From: JALYQB01 sp035640155
Lineage (GTDB): Bacteria; Actinomycetota; Actinomycetes; Mycobacteriales; Pseudonocardiaceae
Reading direction: 5' to 3'
Length of the DNA: 9,246 nucleotides
Assembly (NCBI GenBank): GCA_035640155.1
Contig: DASQWR010000141.1
Coordinates: forward strand, 1-9,246
Positions 5,666 to 9,246 of the stretch are shown here, piece after piece. The first letter of the stretch is position 1, and the number at the start of each line of letters is the position of its first letter. The translations under genes and the position numbers were made by a program. The notes below the pieces were generated by a model. The model searched no databases and was not told the origin of the DNA. It worked only from the letters and a program-made list of their open reading frames with translations.

Positions 5666-5962
5666 ATGCCCGACCAGCAGCCGGACCCCGGCAGGCGCCG
5701 CACCCGGGAGGAGTACGAGCGCGGGCTCCCCGGCTACCACGATCCGACCGCTGGTTTCGCCGGCTCGACGCCTGCGCGTAGCGCGCTGACGCTGCGCGCC
5801 TGGCTGGCCGCGTTCGGGCTCGTCGTCTGTGGCGTCGCCGCCGTGCTGTTCACGCAGCTCGGGGCAGCTTTGTGGGCGGTGGTGTTCGGTGTCCTCGCGG
5901 TGATCGCCCTGGTCGACCTGGGCTGGGTGCTGTATCGCAAGCGACGGGGCGAGCCGGGTTGA
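5666..5962 (+). CDS. Small membrane protein, resembles DUF6343
   Basis: A 98-residue protein. Residues 1-38 are hydrophilic, charged and rich in Pro and Gly. PARSALTLRAWLAAFGLVVC (from about residue 36) leads into two membrane segments, about 46-62 and 67-86, and then a basic end YRKRRGE. The ARSALTLR motif before the first helix resembles the DUF6343 family of small actinobacterial membrane proteins. That assignment is from memory and tentative. The start is well set: GGAGGAGG lies 6-13 bases before the ATG. The gene is followed after 42 bases by exodeoxyribonuclease III in the same direction, so they may share a transcript. Divergent orientation to the mazE-like gene puts any promoter in 5557-5655; I see no convincing boxes there. 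The function is unknown. Confidence 0.78.
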   Translation: MPDQQPDPGRRRTREEYERGLPGYHDPTAGFAGSTPARSALTLRAWLAAFGLVVCGVAAVLFTQLGAALWAVVFGVLAVIALVDLGWVLYRKRRGEPG

Positions 5963-6004
5963 CGTGCTGAAGGCGGTGCGGACGAGGTGGCTAGGGTCGC
6001 CGTC

Positions 6005-6859
6005 GTGCGCATGGCGACCTGGAACGTCAACTCGGTCAAGTCCCGGTGGCCGCGGCTGCTGCCCTGGCTGGACCAGCGGCAGCCGGACGTCGTCTGCCTG
6101 CAGGAGACGAAGCTGTCCGACGACGCCTTCGCCGAGCTCGCTGACGCGGCGTTGGCCGATCGGGGGTACCAGGTGGTCCACCACGGCGAGGGCCGGTGGA
6201 ACGGAGTGGCCATCGCGTCTCGCCTCGGGCTCGACGATCCGGTGCTCGGACTGCCCGGCGGCCCGATCGGGCCCGTGGGGAGCGGGCAGGGTGCGACGCA
6301 GCAGGAGGCACGCGCGGTGTGGGCCACCTGCGGCGGCCTGCGGGTGTGCTCGGTGTACGTGCCCAATGGCCGCGCGCCGGACGATCCGCACTACGAGTAC
6401 AAGCTGCGCTGGCTCGCCGCGTTGCGCGACGCGGTCCGCACCGTCGGTCCGAAGTCGGTGGTGGTGTGCGGGGACGTGAACATCGCGCCGACCGACGCCG
6501 ACGTGTGGGATCCGGCCGCATTCGCCGACGCCACCCACGTCACTCCCGCGGAGCGGCAGGCACTGGGCGAGCTGTACGCCCTCGGCCTGCGGGATGTGGT
6601 CCGGGACCGCTGGCCGGGCGAGCGGGTGTTCACCTACTGGGACTACCGGGCCGGCATGTTCCACCGCGACCTCGGCATGCGGATCGATCTCGTGCTCGCT
6701 GGGGAGCCGGTGGCGCAGCGGGCGTGCGCCGCATGGGTGGATCGGCAGGCCCGCAAGGGCAGCGGCCCCAGCGATCACGCCCCGGTGATCATCGACCTGG
6801 ACATCGCGCCGGACGGCAACTGCGGCCCGGTGGTGCCTCCGCCGTCCGCTCGCCGCTGA
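6005..6859 (+). CDS. xthA: Exodeoxyribonuclease III
   Basis: A 284-residue DNA repair nuclease of the endonuclease/exonuclease/phosphatase family. It cuts at abasic sites and trims 3' ends in base excision repair. All active-site positions are visible: Asn7 (TWNVN), Glu34 (LQETK), Tyr118 (SVYVPNG), Asp157 and Asn159 (GDVN), Asp228 (MRIDLVL) and Asp257-His258 (SDHAP). Asn7 and Glu34 have the same numbers as in E. coli ExoIII when GTG 6005 is the start, and AGGG sits eight bases upstream. A GTG at 5987 would add six residues and is less likely. Length is close to the usual 260-290 residues, and the protein is intact. The 42-base gap to the upstream membrane gene and the 33-base gap to the DUF427 gene suggest a small operon. 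Confidence 0.94.
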   Translation: MRMATWNVNSVKSRWPRLLPWLDQRQPDVVCLQETKLSDDAFAELADAALADRGYQVVHHGEGRWNGVAIASRLGLDDPVLGLPGGPIGPVGSGQGATQQEARAVWATCGGLRVCSVYVPNGRAPDDPHYEYKLRWLAALRDAVRTVGPKSVVVCGDVNIAPTDADVWDPAAFADATHVTPAERQALGELYALGLRDVVRDRWPGERVFTYWDYRAGMFHRDLGMRIDLVLAGEPVAQRACAAWVDRQARKGSGPSDHAPVIIDLDIAPDGNCGPVVPPPSARR

Positions 6860-6892
6860 GCACGCTCGCCCGGTGGCTCCCACACTGGAGAC

Positions 6893-7693
6893 ATGAGCCT
6901 GACGATGTCCGGGCGCCCCCTGTCGAGCGCCCCGCCAACGACTGTGAACTACCGCATCGACGCTCCGGGGCACCGGCTGCTGTTCGACCCGTTCCCGCGC
7001 CGGGTGCGGGCGAAATTCGCCGGGGAGTCGGTGCTCGACACGACCCGAGGGATGCTGCTGCACGAGAGCAACCTGCTGCCGCAGCTTTACGTGCCCCGTG
7101 CGGATGTCAACGAGGACCTGCTCCGGGCCTCGGACACCGTCACGCACTGCCCGTTCAAGGGTGACGCCGCGTACTGGTCGCTGGTGGTGGGGGAGCGCAC
7201 CGCTCCGGACGCGGTGTGGGCCTACCCCGAGCCGATACCGGCTGCGAAGTGGCTGCATGGGTATGTCGCGCCGTACTGGGACCCGATGGACGCCTGGTTC
7301 GACGAGGACGAGGAGGTGCAGGGGCACCTCCGTGACCCGTATCACCGCGTGGACGCGCGGTCCAGCAGCCGGCACGTCGAGGTGCTGGCCGGGGGTGAGG
7401 TGATCGCGCAGACCCGCCGGTCGGTGGTGCTGTCGGAGACCGGGCTGCCGAACCGCTGGTACGTCCCTGCGAAGGACGTACGACCCGAGGTCCTGGTGCC
7501 GTCGGCCACGCACACCGTCTGCCCCTACAAGGGCACCGCGTCCTACCACAGCCTGCGAGCCGCTGGCGGCCTGATACCAGACGCCGCGTTCTGCTACCCG
7601 GCGCCACTCGACGGGGCGGGAGCGGTCAAGGACCGGCTGTGCTTCCTGGCCGAGGGCGTCGAGACCCGGGTGGACGGCCAGCGCCGGAGCTGA
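6893..7693 (+). CDS. Protein with two tandem DUF427 domains
   Basis: A 266-residue protein made of two copies of the DUF427 fold. The first is about residues 35-125: RVRAKFAGESVLDTTRGMLL, then LYVPRADV, THCPFKGDAAYWS and WAYPEP. The second is about 158-255: HVEVLAGGEVIAQTRRSVVL, then WYVPAKDV, HTVCPYKGTASYHS and FCYPAP. The conserved signature in both is the C-P-(F/Y)-K-G-x-A-x-Y-x-S block and the later YP-x-P. A link DEDEEVQGHLRDPYHRVDAR joins the domains. The family is widespread in actinobacteria; its biochemical activity is not settled, and I make no claim for it. GGAG lies very close before the ATG. The upstream gap of 33 bases suggests co-transcription with xthA, but no functional link is evident. 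Confidence 0.9.
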   Translation: MSLTMSGRPLSSAPPTTVNYRIDAPGHRLLFDPFPRRVRAKFAGESVLDTTRGMLLHESNLLPQLYVPRADVNEDLLRASDTVTHCPFKGDAAYWSLVVGERTAPDAVWAYPEPIPAAKWLHGYVAPYWDPMDAWFDEDEEVQGHLRDPYHRVDARSSSRHVEVLAGGEVIAQTRRSVVLSETGLPNRWYVPAKDVRPEVLVPSATHTVCPYKGTASYHSLRAAGGLIPDAAFCYPAPLDGAGAVKDRLCFLAEGVETRVDGQRRS

Positions 7694-7768
7694 TCGAGCT
7701 GCTCCCCACTCGCGGCTGAGGGTGGTAACGCTGCGCGTCGGCACATCGATGGAACCAGCGGCGACCCG

Positions 7769-8107
7769 ATGTGGTCGAACGGGCAGCACGTGTCAGCGAA
7801 GGGCGGGGACGTCGTGTACGGCACAGCCGAGGACGAACGGGGCAGCGAACCCGGCAACCAGCTGGCCACCGGCCGCGAACTGGCCATGCTCCGGGCGGTT
7901 GCCGCCGGACGGGTGGAGCTGGTCTGCAGCTGCGAGCCGGACCTCTACATCGACGGACTGTGCTGCTGCGATCAGTACACCGCCCATCAGCTGGCCCGAC
8001 GAGGTCTGCTCCGGGCGAGTGCTCCGGGCAGGATTGGCGAGCGCGTGCGAGCCGAGCTCACCGCCACCGGACACGCCTACGTCACCGGACTCCCCGTCTC
8101 CGCTTGA
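7769..8107 (+). CDS. Small Cys-rich protein with possible winged-helix character (hypothetical)
   Basis: A frame of 112 residues with coding-like third positions. The core reads GRELAMLRAVAAGRVELVCS, CEPDLYIDGLCCCDQYTAHQ and LARRGLL, ending RVRAELTATGHAYVTGLP. Five cysteines cluster at residues 53, 55, 65, 66 and 67, which could hold a metal or form disulfides. The flanking helices and the final LTATG-type strand resemble a small winged helix. This fold reading is an inference from pattern only. The start is uncertain: ATG 7769 has no clear Shine-Dalgarno. GTG 7814, with a G-rich stretch GGGCGGGG before it, would give a 97-residue protein that still contains the conserved-looking core. A hairpin at 8133-8150 follows the stop. 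I do not know a named family. Confidence 0.6.
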   Translation: MWSNGQHVSAKGGDVVYGTAEDERGSEPGNQLATGRELAMLRAVAAGRVELVCSCEPDLYIDGLCCCDQYTAHQLARRGLLRASAPGRIGERVRAELTATGHAYVTGLPVSA

Positions 8108-8132
8108 TCCCGGACCAGGGGCGCACGCGATC

Positions 8133-8150
8133 GCCACCCATTCGGGTGGC
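8133..8150 (+). terminator. Hairpin terminator candidate
   Basis: GCCACCC and GGGTGGC pair perfectly over 7 bp around the loop ATTC, starting 26 bases after the stop of the Cys-rich gene. There is no T-run, which is common for actinobacterial terminators but leaves the call unproven. Confidence 0.5.
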
Positions 8151-8281
8151 CCAGCTCACGATAGCTAGCGGTCAGTAGTCTCCTTCGTCACCCCCTGAGG
8201 GGCTGCGGGCGCGGTGAGCGGTAGGTACCGTGCGGCGAGCGGCATCAGGTGACATGCCGGAACGAAATCGAGGAGGACATT

Positions 8282-8518
8282 GTGGGTCGTCTGCCGAATA
8301 CCCATACACTCAGCCGGGAGACCGGTGCGGAGCTGAGCCGGTCGTCAGCGGTGCCGACGCAGCGGGGTGTCGACCCACACCGCGTCACCGAAGAGCAAGT
8401 GGACCGGGCGCGGCTCGCCGTCGCACGCTCCGCTGCCGGTGCCGAGGACTGCCGGTTGCTGCTGGACATGCTGGGGCTGATCGAGGGCGAAGACGGCATC
8501 CCGCCGGTCCGCCGCTGA
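8282..8518 (+). CDS. Small hypothetical protein, helical C-terminal half
   Basis: A 78-residue protein. The first half is polar (GRLPNTHTLSRETGAELSRS). The second half has helix-forming segments VTEEQVDRARLAVARSAAGA and EDCRLLLDMLGLIEGEDG. The start is chosen at GTG 8282 because GAGGAGG lies five bases upstream; an ATG at 8249 in the same frame would add eleven residues and has no such site. The protein has one Cys, no membrane segment and no enzymatic motif. Its length and style resemble small conserved actinobacterial proteins of unknown role. It stands alone between a hairpin-terminated gene and the tRNA cluster. I cannot assign a function. Confidence 0.62.
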   Translation: MGRLPNTHTLSRETGAELSRSSAVPTQRGVDPHRVTEEQVDRARLAVARSAAGAEDCRLLLDMLGLIEGEDGIPPVRR

Positions 8519-8570
8519 GTCCTCGGACTCGGAGCACCGTGCGCGCCCCGGCTCACGACTGACCGCCCGT

Positions 8571-8600
8571 TTGAAGGCCGTCCTGCCGGTGCCCTATGCT
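8571..8600 (+). promoter_or_regulatory. Candidate promoter of the tRNA cluster
   Basis: TTGAAG (8571-8576) and TATGCT (8595-8600) are 18 bases apart and end 49 bases before tRNA-Glu. Both boxes are close to the housekeeping sigma consensus. Transcription would begin near 8607 and could cover all three tRNA genes. Confidence 0.55.
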
Positions 8601-8649
8601 GAGCGTGCTCTTGGCGGATGACCGTCGCGGGCAGGTCTGGACGACCAGC

Positions 8650-8722
8650 GTCCCCATCGTCTAGCGGCCTAGGACTCCGCCCTTTCAAGGCGGCAGCGCG
8701 GGTTCGAATCCCGTTGGGGGCA
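8650..8722 (+). tRNA. tRNA-Glu (UUC)
   Basis: The full cloverleaf can be drawn. The acceptor stem pairs 8650-8656 with 8715-8721, with discriminator A8722. The anticodon stem CCGCC/GGCGG encloses loop CTTTCAA with anticodon TTC. The T arm contains GGTTCGAATCC. No CCA is encoded. It is the first gene of a Glu-Asp-Phe cluster. Confidence 0.96.
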
Positions 8723-8739
8723 CGGAAGAGGAAGTTCAA

Positions 8740-8813
8740 GGCCCTGTGGCGCAGTTGGTTAGCGCGTCGCCCTGTCAAGGCGAAGGTCGCGGGTTCAAGT
8801 CCCGTCAGGGTCG
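8740..8813 (+). tRNA. tRNA-Asp (GUC)
   Basis: The acceptor stem pairs 8740-8746 with 8806-8812, including one G-T pair, with discriminator G8813 as expected for Asp. The anticodon stem TCGCC/GGCGA encloses CTGTCAA with anticodon GTC. The T arm is GGGTTCAAGTCCC. It lies 17 bases after tRNA-Glu, so the two are surely co-transcribed. Confidence 0.96.
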
Positions 8814-8823
8814 CTCAGCAGCA

Positions 8824-9246
8824 TCAGGCCGACGTCCGGTCTGCCCGGCCAGGTAGCTCAGTTGGTACGAGCGTCCGACTGAAAATCGGAAGGTCGGCGG
8901 TTCGACCCCGCCCCTGGCCACGCTCCTGACCAGCGGAAACGCTGGTTGGTATGATCTCAGCCAGGTGGTGTCGTCTCAGTTTCCGTCTCAGTGGGCTCCG
9001 CGTGGAAGGTGCCCGCGAGCTTGTCTTCTGCTCGCCAGCTGCGCCGGGGTCGCGGCCGTGTTGGGAGAAGCTGGCGGCGAGCCGGTTTCGCTCGCGCTGG
9101 TAGGCGTCGTCGTGCTCGTCGGGGTCGAGGTGAGCCAAGATCCGCCACCGTACGGTCACCTCGGTGCGTAGCTCCAATTCCTCCTCGTGCCGGTCAAACC
9201 GACACAGCGTGATCGCCAGGTTGGTCAGCGAGTGTGCGAGGTCGGG
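8824..9246 (-). CDS. C-terminal part of a TPR (tetratricopeptide repeat) protein, partial at the right edge
   Basis: The frame enters from the right edge and reads DLAHSLTNLAITLCRFDRHE, then LELRTEVTVRWRILAHLDPD and YQRERNRLAASFSQHGRDP. This is the repeated helix-turn-helix pattern of actinobacterial TPR proteins, often found as the C-terminal part of large NTPase-linked proteins. Homology fades near 9040. Downstream the same frame stays open to TGA 8824-8826, which would cross the tRNA-Phe gene in antisense and looks unnatural (SSRAPSTRSPLRRKLRRHHL). A second frame gives WRAEDKLAGTFHAEPTE and stops at 8957, just before the tRNA hairpin. A one-base change near 9020-9040 may therefore have shifted the original end. 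The start and most of the gene lie outside the window. TPR domains bind proteins; the partner is unknown. Confidence 0.6.
   Translation of the reverse strand, partial: PDLAHSLTNLAITLCRFDRHEEELELRTEVTVRWRILAHLDPDEHDDAYQRERNRLAASFSQHGRDPGAAGEQKTSSRAPSTRSPLRRKLRRHHLAEIIPTSVSAGQERGQGRGRTADLPIFSRTLVPTELPGRADRTSA
8847..8920 (+). tRNA. tRNA-Phe (GAA)
   Basis: The acceptor stem GGCCAGG pairs with CCTGGCC (8913-8919), with discriminator A8920. The D arm is GCTCAGTTGGTACGAGC. The anticodon stem TCCGA/TCGGA encloses CTGAAAA with anticodon GAA. The T stem GGCGG/CCGCC encloses TTCGACC. It is the last gene of the cluster, and a minus-strand open frame runs antisense across it. Confidence 0.95.
8929..8946 (+). 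terminator. Hairpin terminator of the tRNA cluster
   Basis: ACCAGCG and CGCTGGT pair over 7 bp around a GAAA tetraloop, nine bases after tRNA-Phe. It is followed by TGGTATGATC without a T-run. The position and the stable tetraloop stem suggest 3' end formation of the tRNA transcript. Confidence 0.6.

Noticed and set aside
5489..7789. Very long minus-strand open frame (766 codons) opposite xthA and the DUF427 gene
   Set aside because: Its translation is rich in Arg, His, Pro and Val with no domain, and it lies antisense to genes with full active-site motifs. It is a GC-bias shadow.
8192..8202. CCCCT-G-AGGGG inverted repeat upstream of the small gene at 8282
   Set aside because: Five-base arms without a realistic loop; too short to support an operator or terminator.
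8969..8989. Short direct repeat CGTCTCAGT, spaced by three bases
   Set aside because: Two 9-base units beside the TPR tail, where the alternative frame encodes a Thr-Glu repeat; too short to indicate an integration site.
1..9246. CRISPR array, rRNA, replication origin, or attachment-site duplicate of the tRNA-Phe 3' end
   Set aside because: Reading the window on both strands I saw no regularly spaced repeats, rRNA motifs, DnaA-box clusters or second copy of the tRNA 3' end.

Overview
The base composition (very GC-rich, with G or C at most third codon positions) and the gene families point to an actinobacterial chromosome, probably in or near the Pseudonocardiaceae. That placement is inferred from gene content and codon use; no database search was run. 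The window has two halves of very different character.

Left half (about 1-5560). After a possible gene tail (3-83) and a small membrane protein (95-286) comes a field of gene remains. In order these are: a serine hydrolase / beta-lactamase-family pseudogene with four frameshifts (549-1201); the last part of a metallo-beta-lactamase-fold hydrolase fused to the C-terminal part of a tyrosine integrase (1222-1690, minus); an intact animal-type haem peroxidase of 457 aa (1998-3371, minus); a Walker A fragment resembling conjugation ATPases (3502-3600, minus); a pRiA4b ORF-3-like / IS1096 TnpR-like gene with frameshifts and no 3' end (3971-4944, minus); and a mazEF-type toxin-antitoxin pair whose toxin is a pseudogene (4970-5556, minus). 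Two 51-bp copies of one sequence, 45/51 identical and inverted, lie at 495-545 and 3920-3970. They bracket the segment that holds the peroxidase. The peroxidase is visibly less GC-rich than its surroundings, is intact, and has its own strong ribosome binding site and a plausible promoter. It looks like imported cargo still under selection, surrounded by decaying mobile-element debris.

Right half (about 5640-9246). This is ordinary, tightly packed chromosome. On the plus strand a short run encodes a two-helix membrane protein (5666-5962), exodeoxyribonuclease III (6005-6859) and a tandem DUF427 protein (6893-7693). Two small actinobacterial hypothetical genes follow (7769-8107 and 8282-8518), then a tRNA cluster Glu(UUC)-Asp(GUC)-Phe(GAA) with its own promoter. 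At the right edge the C-terminal part of a TPR protein comes in on the minus strand, and its open frame runs across the antisense of tRNA-Phe.

The genes do not form one pathway. The main points of interest are the inverted-repeat-bounded peroxidase island, the uniform direction (loss of one base) of the inferred frameshifts in three pseudogenes, and the toxin-dead mazEF pair. No clear new multi-gene system is visible. Gene-free stretches are 287-494, 1691-1997, 3601-3919 and 5557-5665.
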